DNA from: Marinobacter sp. LQ44
Lineage (GTDB): Bacteria; Pseudomonadota; Gammaproteobacteria; Pseudomonadales; Oleiphilaceae
NCBI RefSeq assembly: GCF_001447155.2
Contig: NZ_CP014754.1
Location: 434,001-498,000 of the forward strand
DNA length: 64,000 bases
Direction of reading: 5' to 3'
The notes beneath the pieces were generated by a model. That model had not been told where the DNA came from. It did no database searches and worked only from the letters and a program-made list of their open reading frames with translations. The position numbers and the translations under genes are program-made. The number at the start of each line of letters is the position of its first letter. The stretch's first letter is position 1. Positions 36,788 through 48,583 of this stretch are shown in pieces.

Positions 36788-37660
36788 TTACCAGCCAGTC
36801 ACTTCCTTCAGGGCCTTGCCGATATCGGCCAGACTACGCACGGTTTTAACACCGGCATCTTCCAGGGCGGCAAACTTCTCGTCTGCGGTGCCCTTGCCAC
36901 CAGAGATGATGGCGCCGGCGTGACCCATACGCTTGCCAGGAGGTGCAGTAACACCAGCAATGTAGGAAACCACAGGCTTGGTGACGTTCTCTTTGATGAA
37001 CGCAGCCGCTTCTTCCTCAGCGGTACCGCCGATTTCACCGATCATCACGATGGCTTCGGTTTCCGGGTCTTCCTGCAGCAGCTTCAGAATGTCGATGAAG
37101 TTGGAACCAGGAATCGGGTCACCGCCAATACCGATACAGGTGGACTGACCGTAGCCGAAGTCCGTGGTCTGCTTGACCGCTTCGTAAGTCAGGGTGCCTG
37201 AACGGGATACGATGCCAACCTTGCCCTTCTTATGGATATGGCCAGGCATAATGCCGATCTTGCACTCGTCCGGAGTGATCACACCCGGGCAGTTCGGCCC
37301 GATCATGCGAACGCCTTTACGGTCAACGTATTCTTTGGCGTACAGCATGTCGATGGTCGGGATACCCTCAGTGATACAAACGATCAGCTGAATACCGGCA
37401 TCGGCCGCTTCGATGATGGCATCTTTACAGAACGGAGCCGGAACATAGATAACGGTCGCTTCTGCACCGGTCTTCTCTACCGCTTCACGTACCGTGTTGA
37501 ATACCGGCAGACCCAGATGCTCAGTTCCGCCCTTACCGGGGCTGACACCACCAACCATCTTGGTACCGTAGGCAATCGCCTGCTCAGAGTGGAAGGTGCC
37601 CTGTGCGCCGGTAAAGCCCTGGCAGATAACCTTGGTGTCTTTGTTGATCAGGATGCTCAT
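36788..37660 (-). CDS. sucD: Succinyl-CoA synthetase, alpha subunit
   Basis: Converts succinyl-CoA to succinate with substrate-level phosphorylation. CoA-binding N-terminal domain ('[31 protein letters not shown]' region) and the phospho-histidine loop in [12 protein letters not shown] near residue 248. 290 residues, standard. Its ATG overlaps the end of sucC by one base, so the subunits are probably made in equal amounts. Confidence 0.98.
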   Translation of the reverse strand: MSILINKDTKVICQGFTGAQGTFHSEQAIAYGTKMVGGVSPGKGGTEHLGLPVFNTVREAVEKTGAEATVIYVPAPFCKDAIIEAADAGIQLIVCITEGIPTIDMLYAKEYVDRKGVRMIGPNCPGVITPDECKIGIMPGHIHKKGKVGIVSRSGTLTYEAVKQTTDFGYGQSTCIGIGGDPIPGSNFIDILKLLQEDPETEAIVMIGEIGGTAEEEAAAFIKENVTKPVVSYIAGVTAPPGKRMGHAGAIISGGKGTADEKFAALEDAGVKTVRSLADIGKALKEVTGW

Positions 37661-38826
37661 TATTTACCCCCTGCGGCTTTAACGACTTGCTCTGCGGCGT
37701 CTGCCAGACTGGTCGCGGCGATGATGTTCAGGCCGCTGTCCTTGAGCACCTTGGTGCCCAGTTCGGCATTGTTGCCTTCGAGACGAACCACAACCGGCAC
37801 TTTAACGCCCACTTCCTTGACCGCACCGATGATGCCCTCGGCGATCATGTCGCAACGCACGATGCCGCCGAAAATGTTGACGAGAACGGCCTGCACAGCA
37901 TCGTCAGACAGGATGATCTTGAACGCTTCGGAAACACGCTCTTTGGTCGCGCCGCCACCTACGTCCAGGAAGTTAGCGGGCTGGCCGCCGGACAGCTTGA
38001 TGATGTCCATGGTACCCATGGCCAGACCAGCGCCATTAACCATACAACCGATGTTGCCTTCCAGCGCTACATAGTTCAGTTCCCACTTTGCCGCTTCCGC
38101 CTCGCGAGCGTCTTCCTGGGAAGGGTCACGCATTTCGTGGATCTTCTTCTGACGGTAAAGCGCGTTGCCGTCGATGCCGATTTTGGCGTCCAGGCAGTGC
38201 AGATCGCCAGCCGGAGTAATAACCAACGGGTTAATCTCTACCAGTGCCAGATCACGCTCTTCAAACAGTTTGGCCAGGCCCAGGAAAATCTTGGTGAACT
38301 GCCCAATCTGCTTGCCTTCCAGGCCCAATTTGAAGGCCAGTTCACGGCCTTGGTAGGGCTGAGCGCCTACCAGCGGATCGATTTCGGCTTTCAGGATCTT
38401 CTCCGGAGTTTCTTCAGCAACCTTCTCGATTTCAACGCCACCCTCGGTGGAGGCCATGAAAACGATACGGCGGGTGCCACGGTCAACCACCGCACCCAGA
38501 TACAGCTCCTGATCGATGTCAGTCAGGGATTCAACCAGAATCTTGCTTACCGGCTGGCCATTTTCGTCAGTCTGGTAGGTTACCAGCTGCTGGCCCAACC
38601 ACTTCTGGGCAAACTCACGGATCTCTTCCTTATTCTTGACCAGCTTTACACCGCCGGCCTTACCGCGGCCGCCCGCGTGAACCTGAGCCTTGACAACCCA
38701 TGCGTTACCGCCAATTTCAGTAGCAGCGTCGACAGCTTCTTGAGGCGTATCGCAGGCAATACCCTGGGATACTGGCAGGCCATACTCAGCGAAAAGCTGC
38801 TTGCCCTGATATTCATGCAAATTCAT
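37660..38826 (-). CDS. sucC: Succinyl-CoA synthetase, beta subunit
   Basis: ATP-grasp subunit: '[21 protein letters not shown]', '[21 protein letters not shown]', '[21 protein letters not shown]' and '[17 protein letters not shown]'. ATG 38826 (388 aa) gives the family's exact N-terminus; the frame open to 38928 is leader. Separated from lpd by 195 bases that include a strong hairpin (38984-39007). Confidence 0.98.
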   Translation of the reverse strand: MNLHEYQGKQLFAEYGLPVSQGIACDTPQEAVDAATEIGGNAWVVKAQVHAGGRGKAGGVKLVKNKEEIREFAQKWLGQQLVTYQTDENGQPVSKILVESLTDIDQELYLGAVVDRGTRRIVFMASTEGGVEIEKVAEETPEKILKAEIDPLVGAQPYQGRELAFKLGLEGKQIGQFTKIFLGLAKLFEERDLALVEINPLVITPAGDLHCLDAKIGIDGNALYRQKKIHEMRDPSQEDAREAEAAKWELNYVALEGNIGCMVNGAGLAMGTMDIIKLSGGQPANFLDVGGGATKERVSEAFKIILSDDAVQAVLVNIFGGIVRCDMIAEGIIGAVKEVGVKVPVVVRLEGNNAELGTKVLKDSGLNIIAATSLADAAEQVVKAAGGK

Positions 38827-38983
38827 AGTTAATGTCCCGTCTATTGATGGAGGATAACCACGTACGGAAATGAACCCGCTGGCACGCCGCCCTTGGCATA
38901 CCAATCGCGAATTCGTTCTGGCGGGCAAGGGATCGCCTGAACCCGCCGGTTACGCACACAGAAAGCTGCCTTTATGATGGCAG

Positions 38984-39007
38984 CGGGGCGCCGACATTGG
39001 CGCCCCG
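38984..39007. repeat. Strong hairpin between lpd and sucC
   Basis: CGGGGCGCC / GGCGCCCCG, nine perfect base pairs with a GACATT loop, 15 bases after the lpd stop. On the minus strand no T-run follows (GCTGCCATC), so it is more likely an mRNA-stability or processing hairpin, or a partial terminator that sets sucCD level. Confidence 0.6.
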
Positions 39008-39021
39008 ATTCCGGTGTTGCG

Positions 39022-40494
<1,473 letters not shown>

Positions 40495-40499
40495 TCAGC

Positions 40500-41717
40500 T
40501 TACACGTCCAGCAGGATACGGGCCGGGTCTTCCAGCATTTCCTTGATCGCAACCAGGAACTGCACCGCTTCCTTACCGTCGATCATACGATGATCGTATG
40601 ACAGCGCCAGGTACATCATCGGCAGGATTTCAACCTTGCCGTTCACCGCCATCGGGCGCTCCTGGATCTTATGCATACCCAGAATCGCAGTCTGCGGCGG
40701 GTTCAGGATCGGCGTGGAGATCAGGGAACCGAAAATACCACCGTTGGTGATGGTGAAGGTGCCGCCGGTCATTTCTTCTATGCCCAACTTGCCTTCCTTC
40801 GCCTTGGTACCGTACTCGACAATCTTCTTCTCGATGTCGGCCAGGCCCATGGCGTCGGTGTCGCGCAGAACCGGAACCACCAGGCCGCGGTCTGTGGAAA
40901 CGGCAACGCCTATGTCCTGGTAGCCATGGTAAACCATGTCGTTACCATCGATGGACGCGTTCACGGCCGGGAAGCGCTTCAGGGCTTCGGTCGCCGCCTT
41001 GGTAAAGAACGACATGAAGCCCAGCTTGATGCCGTGGCGCTTCACGAAGCTGTCCTGGTACTGCTTGCGCAGTTCCATGATCGGAGCCATGTTCACTTCG
41101 TTGAAGGTGGTCAGCATGGCCGCAGTCTGCTGGGCCTCCACCAGGCGCTTGGCGATGCTGGCACGCAGGCGAGTCATCGGAACACGCTTCTCCGGACGCT
41201 CACCATGGGCAACATTTACCTCAGGCATGGCTGCCGGCTTGGCAGCGGCACCACCGGAGGACTTGCTGCTATCCACAAAGTTCTGCACGTCTTCTTTCGT
41301 CACACGGCCGTCTTTGCCGGTGCCCTTGACGGAGGCCGGGTCAACGTTATTTTCTTCGGCCAGCTTACGGGCAGCCGGGCTCAGGATGGCGTCGCCGGAA
41401 GTTGCAGCCGGGGCTTCTTCTTTCGGCGCCTCAGCCTTGGCTTCAGGCTTGCTCTCTGCCGGCTTGGATTCACCCGCAGCACCTTCCTTGAACTTGCCGA
41501 TCACCTCACCGCTTTCGCAGGTGTCGCCTTCGCCTTTGATAATCTCTTCAATCACACCATCAGCCGGTGCAACCACTTCAAGCACAACCTTGTCGGTTTC
41601 GATATCGACAATCAGCTCGTCACGGGAGCAGGCTTCACCGGGCTGCTTGTGCCAGGTCGCGACGGTGCCTTCGGCAACCGACTCAGGGAAAACGGGGGCT
41701 TTAATCTCAGTTGACAT
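40500..41717 (-). CDS. sucB: 2-oxoglutarate dehydrogenase E2 (dihydrolipoyl succinyltransferase)
   Basis: Core of the OGDH complex. One lipoyl domain (K43 in [11 protein letters not shown]), an Ala/Pro/Lys-rich linker, an E1/E3-binding domain (about 112-150, '[20 protein letters not shown]'), and the catalytic domain with active-site His in [16 protein letters not shown]. 405 residues, normal for a single-lipoyl SucB. Upstream sucA and downstream lpd are on the same strand with short gaps. Confidence 0.98.
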   Translation of the reverse strand: MSTEIKAPVFPESVAEGTVATWHKQPGEACSRDELIVDIETDKVVLEVVAPADGVIEEIIKGEGDTCESGEVIGKFKEGAAGESKPAESKPEAKAEAPKEEAPAATSGDAILSPAARKLAEENNVDPASVKGTGKDGRVTKEDVQNFVDSSKSSGGAAAKPAAMPEVNVAHGERPEKRVPMTRLRASIAKRLVEAQQTAAMLTTFNEVNMAPIMELRKQYQDSFVKRHGIKLGFMSFFTKAATEALKRFPAVNASIDGNDMVYHGYQDIGVAVSTDRGLVVPVLRDTDAMGLADIEKKIVEYGTKAKEGKLGIEEMTGGTFTITNGGIFGSLISTPILNPPQTAILGMHKIQERPMAVNGKVEILPMMYLALSYDHRMIDGKEAVQFLVAIKEMLEDPARILLDV

Positions 41718-41742
41718 TACAAATCCTTAGTTCGGTAGCTCG

Positions 41743-44580
41743 TCAGATTCCAAACGCGTCGTTAACCAGTTTCTTCTGCTCTTCGATGTGAACAGACATG
41801 TGTCCACAAGCAGGAGCAGCAGAAGCTTCACGACCGGCGTACTCAAGGTGCAGTTTCGGGTTCAGGCGCTGCAGTGCGTGCCGCATGTGATGCTGACTGC
41901 AGTACCAGGCGCCCTGGTTCATAGGCTCTTCCTGACACCAGACTGCGCTCTTGAGCTTGGTGTACTGGCCCAGAATCTCGTCCAGATCGTCGGCCGGGAA
42001 CGGATACAGCTGCTCGATACGTACGATAGCGACATCGTCACGCTCGTCGGCTTTCTTCTTCTCCAGAAGATCATAGTAGACTTTGCCGCTACACATGATC
42101 ACCCGGGTGACTTTCTTCGGATCAGAAGGTTCTTTCTCGGGCAGCACGGTCTGGAAGGTACCTGAAGTCAGGTCGTCCAGGCCGGAGATCGCTTCTTTAT
42201 GGCGCAGCAAGCTCTTCGGCGTAATGGCAACCAGCGGCTTGCGCAGCGGCCGCTTCACCTGGCGGCGCAGCATGTGGAATATCTGGGACGGCGTAGTGGG
42301 CACGCACACCTGGATGTTGTGCTCCGCACACAGCTGCAGGAAGCGCTCCAGACGGGCTGAACTGTGCTCCGGCCCCTGGCCTTCATAGCCATGGGGCAGC
42401 AGCAGCGTCAGGCCACACAGGCGGCCCCACTTGTGCTCACCACTGGTCAGGAACTGATCAATAACTACCTGGGCGCCGTTGGCGAAATCACCAAACTGGG
42501 CTTCCCAGAGAATCAGTGCGTCCGGCGTGGTGGTCGAATAGCCATATTCGAATGCCATCACGGCTTCTTCGGAAAGCAGCGAGTCGTAGATATCGAACTT
42601 GGGCTGGTCGTCTTTCAGGTTCTGCAGGGAAATGTGGGTAGACCCGTCTTTCTGGTTATGCAGAACAGCATGACGATGGGAGAAGGTGCCCCGCCCTACA
42701 TCCTGACCGGTCAGGCGGATCGGGTGCCCTTCATTCAGCAAGGTGGCGTAGGCCATCATCTCGCCGTAGCCCCAGTTCAGGGAGAGTGCGCCGGCCGTCA
42801 TCTTTTCGCGATCATTGACGATCTTGGAAACCTGGCGCTGAATACTGAAGCCTTCAGGCACCTCGGTGATCTTCTTACCCAGTTTCTGGATGGTCTTGAG
42901 AGGCACACTAGTCTTGCACTTGGCGGTCCACTCATGACCAAGGTACGGAGCCCAATCCACATAGAGTTCCTTGTTGGGCTCCTTCACCAGCGATTTGACC
43001 ACGTGATCGCCCTTATCGAGCGCATCGCGGTAGTCGGTCTCCATCTGCTTGGCTTCTTCTTCAGTAATCACGCCAGCTTCAACCAGTTGGTCTGCGTACA
43101 GGTTGCGGGTGGTCTTGAGCTTGCGGATCTTTTCATACATGAGCGGCTGGGTAGCCGCCGGCTCATCGGCTTCGTTGTGACCGCGGCGGCGGTAGCACAC
43201 CAGATCAATGACAACGTCCCGCTTGAATTCGTTGCGGTAATCCATGGCCATCTGGGTAACAAACATCACCGCTTCAGGATCGTCTGCGTTTACATGCAGA
43301 ATCGGCGCCTGAACCATTTTGGCGACGTCTGTGCAGTATTCAGTCGAACGCGCATCTTCCTGCCGGCTAGTGGTAAAACCAACCTGGTTGTTGATCACGA
43401 TGTGAATGGTACCACCCACGCCGAAGCCCCGGGTCTGGGACATCTGGAAGGTTTCCATCACAACACCCTGACCCGCAAACGCTGCGTCACCGTGCATGAC
43501 AATTGGCACAACCTTGCTGCCGTCGGTATCGCCACGGCGATCCTGACGGGCGCGTACAGAGCCCACCACTACAGGAGATACAATTTCCAAGTGCGACGGG
43601 TTAAACGCCATGGCCAGATGGACTTCGCCACCGGGTGTCATCACGTTGGAAGAGAAACCCTGGTGATATTTCACATCACCGGAGCCCGAATCTGCGAGCT
43701 TCTTGCCCTCAAATTCATCAAACAATTCTTTCGGGTTTTTGCCGAGAGTATTAACCAGCACGTTGAGGCGGCCACGGTGGGCCATCCCCAGAACAATTTC
43801 TTTGGCGCCGTATGAGCCGGCACGCTGGATCAGCTCATCCAGACATGGAATCAGGCTCTCGCCACCTTCCAGACCAAAGCGTTTTACGCCCGGGTAACGG
43901 GAGCCCAGGTACTTCTCCAGACCTTCAGCGGCGGTCAGGCGCTCCAGGATATGCTTGCGGGTCTGAGCTTCATACTCAGGACGCGAGCGCACAGGCTCCA
44001 TACGCTGCTGGAACCAACGCTTGATGCGAGTGTCTACAACGTGCATGTACTCTGCGCCAATGCTCTCGCAGTAGGTTTGGCGCAGGCCTTGCACGATGTC
44101 GCCGAGCTTCATCGTTTCGGAACCGAAGTTCAGGGAACCGGTCTGGAATTCCAGATCAAGATCCGACTCGCCCAACTCGTGGAAAGACGGCTCAAGATCT
44201 TCAACAGGCTCACGCTGCCAGACACCCAGGGGGTCAAGCTTGGATTCCTGATGTCCGCGGAAGCGGAACGCGTTGATCAGCTGAAGAACACGAATCTGCT
44301 TCTTATCGGCATCTGAGGTGACACTGGCGGGTACGCCACTGCTGGCCAGGAAGCGCTGATTGCGGGAGATATGTTCAAACTGTTCGCGGATGGTTGAGTG
44401 GACGATGTCACGGCCATGATAGCCATCAACACTGGGAAGCTTGTCGAAGTAGCTTCGCCACTCTTCAGGAACGGCGTTGGGGTCTGTCAGGTAGGTTTCA
44501 AAAAGCTGTTCAACATAGGCCTGATTGCCACCTTGCAGGTGGGAAGTCTGCCATAACTGCTCCATGATGCTTTCGTGCAT
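41743..44580 (-). CDS. sucA: 2-oxoglutarate dehydrogenase E1
   Basis: Thiamine-diphosphate decarboxylase subunit. N-terminal SucB-binding segment ('GGNQAYVEQLFETYLTDPNAVPEEWRSYF'), 'IVLGMAHRGRLNVLVNTLGK', the TPP motif region 'PIVMHGDAAFAGQGVV', 'HIVINNQVGFTTS' and 'LPHGYEGQGPEHSSARLERFLQL'. ATG 44580 is chosen (945 aa, AGGTGAG upstream); the frame continues to 44787 but that part lacks family resemblance. First gene of the suc block, 317 bases downstream of sdhB. Confidence 0.98.
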   Translation of the reverse strand: MHESIMEQLWQTSHLQGGNQAYVEQLFETYLTDPNAVPEEWRSYFDKLPSVDGYHGRDIVHSTIREQFEHISRNQRFLASSGVPASVTSDADKKQIRVLQLINAFRFRGHQESKLDPLGVWQREPVEDLEPSFHELGESDLDLEFQTGSLNFGSETMKLGDIVQGLRQTYCESIGAEYMHVVDTRIKRWFQQRMEPVRSRPEYEAQTRKHILERLTAAEGLEKYLGSRYPGVKRFGLEGGESLIPCLDELIQRAGSYGAKEIVLGMAHRGRLNVLVNTLGKNPKELFDEFEGKKLADSGSGDVKYHQGFSSNVMTPGGEVHLAMAFNPSHLEIVSPVVVGSVRARQDRRGDTDGSKVVPIVMHGDAAFAGQGVVMETFQMSQTRGFGVGGTIHIVINNQVGFTTSRQEDARSTEYCTDVAKMVQAPILHVNADDPEAVMFVTQMAMDYRNEFKRDVVIDLVCYRRRGHNEADEPAATQPLMYEKIRKLKTTRNLYADQLVEAGVITEEEAKQMETDYRDALDKGDHVVKSLVKEPNKELYVDWAPYLGHEWTAKCKTSVPLKTIQKLGKKITEVPEGFSIQRQVSKIVNDREKMTAGALSLNWGYGEMMAYATLLNEGHPIRLTGQDVGRGTFSHRHAVLHNQKDGSTHISLQNLKDDQPKFDIYDSLLSEEAVMAFEYGYSTTTPDALILWEAQFGDFANGAQVVIDQFLTSGEHKWGRLCGLTLLLPHGYEGQGPEHSSARLERFLQLCAEHNIQVCVPTTPSQIFHMLRRQVKRPLRKPLVAITPKSLLRHKEAISGLDDLTSGTFQTVLPEKEPSDPKKVTRVIMCSGKVYYDLLEKKKADERDDVAIVRIEQLYPFPADDLDEILGQYTKLKSAVWCQEEPMNQGAWYCSQHHMRHALQRLNPKLHLEYAGREASAAPACGHMSVHIEEQKKLVNDAFGI

Positions 44581-44897
44581 TTTGAATAGCTCACCTTGGG
44601 CTGGTGCGGGGGAGCCGGTATGGTCGGCCAGGGGTAATTCACAGTCAATACGGGTTATTACGGCATGACTTTGGCCACCACACCCAGCAAGGATGTTTTC
44701 CGTCCCCAGTGATTTTTTATACTCGGCAACACTGCCCGGCATCCTGGATAAGTCAACCGAAGCAGCGGGCCTAAGTTTGCACTCCATTAAGACCTTTGAC
44801 TATAAGCCTTTGGTTGAAGGCCCCGCGTAATGCGAGGCCTTCGGGGTACTAAACTGGTGCCGAAACACCAGTATAGCTGGTGCTACAGAATTTGCGC
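44581..44897. other. sdhB-sucA intergenic region
   Basis: 317 bases without a gene I can support; the sucA frame stays open through most of it but looks like leader. It contains a hairpin at 44816-44842 near sdhB. A clear sigma-70 promoter for sucA was not found: TTGACT occurs on the minus strand but without a well-spaced -10. Confidence 0.6.
44816..44842 (-). repeat. Hairpin after sdhB (possible attenuator)
   Basis: GAAGGCCTCGC / GCGGGGCCTTC on the minus strand, 11-base arms with one U-G wobble and an ATTAC loop, about 55 bases after the sdhB stop. No T-run follows, so it may lower or stabilise read-through from sdh into suc rather than fully terminate. Confidence 0.6.
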
Positions 44898-45602
44898 TCA
44901 GGTAGCGCGCTGCAGCAACAGGTTCCGAATGTGGCCAATTGCCTTCGTGGGGTTCAGGCCTTTCGGACATACACTGACACAGTTCATGATACCCCGACAG
45001 CGGAAGACGCTGAACGGGTCATCCAGATTGGCCAGACGCTCCGCCTGTGCGGTATCACGACTATCCGCAAGGAAGCGATAGGCCTGCAGCAGGCCAGCCG
45101 GGCCGATGAATTTGTCCGGGTTCCACCAGAACGACGGGCAGGACGTGGAACAGCAGGCACAGAGAATACACTCGTACAGGCCGTCCAGCTTCTCACGATC
45201 TTCCGGAGACTGCAGGCGCTCAATGGCGGGTGCCGGGGTGTCATTCACCAGGTACGGCATCACCTTTTCATACTGCTTGTAGAACAGGCTCATGTCGACC
45301 ACCAGGTCCCGGATCACCGGCAAACCAGGCAGCGGGCGCAGAACCAGCTTGTTGTTCTTGACCACATCCGACACCGGAGTGATACAAGCCAGGCCGTTCT
45401 TGCCATTCATGTTCATACCATCAGAGCCACAGACACCTTCCCGACAGGAACGGCGATAGCTCATGGAAGGATCCCTCTCCTTCACCAGATTCAGAACATC
45501 AAGGACCATCAGGTCTTTACCTTCCGGAATCTCAACCTCTACATCCTGCATGTAAGGGGCATTATCGGTTTCCGGATTGTAGCGATACAGGCTTACCAAC
45601 AT
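44898..45602 (-). CDS. sdhB: Succinate dehydrogenase iron-sulfur subunit
   Basis: Passes electrons from SdhA flavin to ubiquinone. [2Fe-2S] cluster cysteines in 'SCREGVCGSDGMNMNGKNGLAC', then 'CILCACCSTSCP' and 'CVSVCPKGLNP' for the [4Fe-4S] and [3Fe-4S] clusters. 234 residues, standard. Last gene of sdhCDAB, 15 bases after sdhA. Confidence 0.98.
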   Translation of the reverse strand: MLVSLYRYNPETDNAPYMQDVEVEIPEGKDLMVLDVLNLVKERDPSMSYRRSCREGVCGSDGMNMNGKNGLACITPVSDVVKNNKLVLRPLPGLPVIRDLVVDMSLFYKQYEKVMPYLVNDTPAPAIERLQSPEDREKLDGLYECILCACCSTSCPSFWWNPDKFIGPAGLLQAYRFLADSRDTAQAERLANLDDPFSVFRCRGIMNCVSVCPKGLNPTKAIGHIRNLLLQRAT

Positions 45603-45617
45603 TTTCAGGATACCCCC

Positions 45618-47390
45618 TTAGTAGGTCCGGACTTTCGGCTGGAAAGTCGGAACCGTTTTCGGTGCAAAGTTCACGTCACGCTTGCCAACACGCTTGTCCA
45701 GCGGGAAGTACATGGAGTGCTTGAGCCAGTTCTCGTCGTCACGCTCAGTGAAGTCGTTACGGGCGTGGGCACCGCGACTTTCCTTACGCTCGATCGCAGA
45801 CTTGGCGGTGGCGTAAGCCACTTCGTACAGGTTATCCAGCTCGAGCGCTTCAATACGCGCGGTGTTGAATGCCTTGCTGGTATCGGCCAACTTGGTTTTG
45901 CGTACACGCTCACCGATTTCTTCCAGCAGCTTGATACCCTTCTCCATGCTGTCGCCATCGCGGAACACGCCGAAGTAGAGCTGCATGCAGTTCTGCAGAT
46001 CCTTACGGACCTTGGCCACATCTTCGCCTTCGGAAGCACTATCCAGACGCTCCAGACGGGCCATGGCGCGTTTGATATCTTCTTCGCTGGCACCATCAAC
46101 CTCGAAACCGCCGCGCAGCTGCTCTTCAATGTGCAGGCCAGCCGCACGACCGAAGACCACCAGATCCAGCAGAGAGTTACCACCCAGACGGTTGGCGCCG
46201 TGTACCGATACACAGGCAGCCTCACCGCAGGCAAACAGGCCGGGAATCGGTTTATCGTTGCCGTTTTCATCCTGAGTCAGTGCCTGACCACCTACGTTGG
46301 TGGGAACACCACCCATCATGTAGTGACAGGTCGGAACGACCGGGATCGGCTCTTTCACCGGATCAACGTGCGCAAAGGTACGGGACAGCTCACAAATGCC
46401 CGGGAGGCGCAGGTTCAGGGTTTCTTCACCCAGGTGATCCAGCTTCAGCAATACGTGATCCTTCTCGGGACCACAACCACGGCCTTCCAGGATTTCCAGA
46501 ACCATGGAGCGTGCAACCACATCACGGCCAGCAAGGTCTTTGGCGTTCGGAGCATAACGCTCCATGAAGCGCTCACCCTCGGAGTTGATCAGGTAACCAC
46601 CCTCACCCCGACAACCTTCAGTAACCAGTGTGCCAGCGCCGTGGATACCGGTCGGGTGGAACTGCCACATTTCCATATCCTGCACCGGGAAGCCGGCTCG
46701 CAGCGCCATGCCAATACCGTCACCGGTATTGATCATCGCATTGGTGGTAGACGCATAGATGCGGCCAGCACCGCCAGTGGCAAGGACAGTAGCCTTGGAT
46801 TTGATGTACGCAACTTCACCGGTTTCGATCTCGATGGCTACGACACCAACCACTTCATCCTTGCTGTTTTTGACCAGATCAACCGCATACCACTCATTAA
46901 GGAAGGTGGTACCGCCCTTCAGGTTGGCCTGATAAAGCGTGTGCAGCAGGGCGTGACCGGTACGGTCCGCAGCAGCACAGGTACGAGCGGCCTGGGTGGG
47001 GTTATCCGGACCCTTGGACTGTCCACCGAACGGACGCTGGTAGATACGGCCCTGCTCGGTACGGGAAAACGGAAGACCCATGTGCTCCAATTCAAATACT
47101 GCCTGGGGGCCCACAGAACACATGTACTCGATGGCGTCCTGGTCACCGATATAGTCGGAGCCTTTGACGGTATCGTACATGTGCCAGCGCCAGTCATCGT
47201 TAGGATCGGCACTTGCGATCGCACAGGTAATACCGCCCTGGGCGGATACGGTGTGCGAACGGGTCGGAAATACTTTTGTGATACACGCAGTTTTGACGCC
47301 AGTCTCGGTCAACTGCAGGGCGGCTCGCATACCGGCACCGCCGCCACCGATAACAATCGCGTCGTAAGACATGGTCTTGATGTTAGCCAT
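45618..47390 (-). CDS. sdhA: Succinate dehydrogenase flavoprotein subunit
   Basis: Oxidises succinate to fumarate. FAD-binding '[17 protein letters not shown]' near the start, covalent FAD histidine in [11 protein letters not shown], active-site segments '[14 protein letters not shown]'-type (here [14 protein letters not shown]) and '[17 protein letters not shown]', and '[21 protein letters not shown]'. 590 residues, standard length. Three bases after sdhD, in the membrane-bound complex II operon. Confidence 0.98.
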   Translation of the reverse strand: MANIKTMSYDAIVIGGGGAGMRAALQLTETGVKTACITKVFPTRSHTVSAQGGITCAIASADPNDDWRWHMYDTVKGSDYIGDQDAIEYMCSVGPQAVFELEHMGLPFSRTEQGRIYQRPFGGQSKGPDNPTQAARTCAAADRTGHALLHTLYQANLKGGTTFLNEWYAVDLVKNSKDEVVGVVAIEIETGEVAYIKSKATVLATGGAGRIYASTTNAMINTGDGIGMALRAGFPVQDMEMWQFHPTGIHGAGTLVTEGCRGEGGYLINSEGERFMERYAPNAKDLAGRDVVARSMVLEILEGRGCGPEKDHVLLKLDHLGEETLNLRLPGICELSRTFAHVDPVKEPIPVVPTCHYMMGGVPTNVGGQALTQDENGNDKPIPGLFACGEAACVSVHGANRLGGNSLLDLVVFGRAAGLHIEEQLRGGFEVDGASEEDIKRAMARLERLDSASEGEDVAKVRKDLQNCMQLYFGVFRDGDSMEKGIKLLEEIGERVRKTKLADTSKAFNTARIEALELDNLYEVAYATAKSAIERKESRGAHARNDFTERDDENWLKHSMYFPLDKRVGKRDVNFAPKTVPTFQPKVRTY

Positions 47391-47393
47391 CGA

Positions 47394-47738
47394 TTAAAGC
47401 CCCCAAAGAATCTGAATGCCCCAGATCAGGTACACAAACATGGTAAGACCGCACAGCGCCTGAACAAGGAAACGGGGCGCCATGGATTTGAGATAATCAG
47501 TCGTCACAGTCCAGAGACCAACCCATGCATGGGCACCCAGGGAAAACAGTGCCAACAGGGTAAAAATACGGAACCAGGCCTGGTCGAACAGCGCGCTCCA
47601 GGTTTCGTAGTTGATGTCTGTCATCACCATGAAGCCCAGCAGAAACACTGTATAAATAGCCAGTACGTAGGCAGTGACACGCTGGATCAGCCAATCAAAA
47701 ACGCCACTGCGGCCGAGGTTAGTTACGCTGCTTACCAT
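47394..47738 (-). CDS. sdhD: Succinate dehydrogenase membrane anchor subunit SdhD
   Basis: 114-residue membrane subunit with three helices; holds heme b and quinone together with SdhC. Family marks: 'GVFDWLIQRVTAYVLAIYTVFLLGF', with the R near the quinone site, 'HAWVGLWTVTTDYLK' with the conserved H and D-Y. Its ATG lies within the last codons of sdhC (7-base overlap). Confidence 0.96.
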   Translation of the reverse strand: MVSSVTNLGRSGVFDWLIQRVTAYVLAIYTVFLLGFMVMTDINYETWSALFDQAWFRIFTLLALFSLGAHAWVGLWTVTTDYLKSMAPRFLVQALCGLTMFVYLIWGIQILWGL

Positions 47739-48106
47739 ACCCAGACTCCTGCCAGAATGATGAGAACAATGGAAACCACAACAGTGATCTTCGCGGCGAG
47801 GCGACCGCTCTCAAGCTCTTCTGCAATACCCATATCCATCAGCAGGTGCTTAATGCCCGCAACCAGGTGGTACAACAGGGCAGACAGGATGCCCCAGATA
47901 ATCAGCTTCGCCAGGAAGCTGTCCAGCAGTTCGCTAACCCGGGCGAAACCATCTTCTCCGGACAGGGAGAGATCCAGGCCGTACAACAGGAAGGCAACAC
48001 CAACAAAAATGATGATGCCGCTGATACGATGCAGGATCGACGTGATGGCAGGCAGCGGGAAATGGAACTTGCCGAGATCGAGATTTACTGGTCGTTTGCT
48101 ATTCAC
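47732..48106 (-). CDS. sdhC: Succinate dehydrogenase cytochrome b556 subunit SdhC
   Basis: Membrane subunit with three helices. 'KRPVNLDLGKFHFPLPAITSILHRISG' region is the SdhC signature (S and R at the quinone site), and 'YHLVAGIKHLLMDMG' holds the heme-ligand His. I chose GTG 48106 (124 aa), which reproduces the family N-terminus; the frame stays open to 48268 but that part has Arg/Pro-rich noise and lies in the mRNA leader. First gene of sdhCDAB. Confidence 0.94.
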   Translation of the reverse strand: MNSKRPVNLDLGKFHFPLPAITSILHRISGIIIFVGVAFLLYGLDLSLSGEDGFARVSELLDSFLAKLIIWGILSALLYHLVAGIKHLLMDMGIAEELESGRLAAKITVVVSIVLIILAGVWVW

Positions 48107-48287
48107 AGCGCTCTCACACTCTCTCTTGGTTCCGCAGGACCGAAAACCGGCTGCGGATGGTTGGTATGTTGGGATCGGAGGATCGATACGAGACCGATAA
48201 CCGATTGGTTCAGGAGGGCGGATGGTAACCCGGTAGCTTGCTATGCTGAAGCGTGCATTGAGGTTCATCCCCGATTCCGGGCTACGG

Positions 48288-48316
48288 ATTATAAGGAGAC
48301 ACCCCGGTAATTACAA
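48288..48316 (-). promoter_or_regulatory. Sigma-70 promoter of sdhCDAB
   Basis: On the minus strand TTGTAA (48311-48316), 17-base spacer, TATAAT (48288-48293), a perfect -10. Transcription would start near 48281, leaving a leader of about 175 bases before the sdhC GTG. Confidence 0.75.
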
Positions 48317-48468
48317 ACTTGCAACAACGCCCAAAGCCTTGGCCACAGGCGCCTCACACCCTCTATAAGCATTATTGACAAATTCAATTTCACCCGTTTG
48401 GCACCGTTATTCCGGATATCCCTCATTTACACGCGAAATTTAAATTGCCGCTTTTCGAGACTTGTGCA

Positions 48469-48496
48469 TTGACAAAAAAGGCTGACGCCCTATATT
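48469..48496 (+). promoter_or_regulatory. Sigma-70 promoter of gltA
   Basis: TTGACA (48469-48474), 16-base spacer, TATATT (48491-48496), about 80 bases before the gltA ATG. Near-consensus at both boxes. Confidence 0.75.
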
Positions 48497-48583
48497 TTGC
48501 CGCCAGTTTTGCGATAATACGCGCTTTCTGGCGCATCTACATATGCAGAAAAGCTGTTACAGCTAATCAAACAGGAGAGCACC

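Larger units (their letters stand above)
48107..48583. other. Divergent sdhC-gltA regulatory region
   Basis: 477 bases with no gene. It holds the sdhC promoter (48288-48316, minus) and the gltA promoter (48469-48496, plus), an ~175-base untranslated leader of sdhC, and a small palindrome AGCTGT-T-ACAGCT (48552-48564) in the gltA leader. No clear regulator operator was recognised. Confidence 0.7.

Noticed and set aside
42364..43815. A 483-codon open frame on the plus strand opposite sucA
   Set aside because: Antisense shadow of sucA with no family resemblance.
44880..48200. A 1,106-codon open frame on the plus strand opposite sdhB-sdhA-sdhD-sdhC
   Set aside because: It lies exactly antisense to four well-supported sdh genes in a frame that is naturally low in stops in GC-rich genes; no ribosome site and no recognisable protein.
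48104..48268. N-terminal extension of sdhC by 54 residues
   Set aside because: The extension is Arg/Pro-rich with no family resemblance and lies in the mRNA leader; GTG 48106 gives the standard SdhC start.
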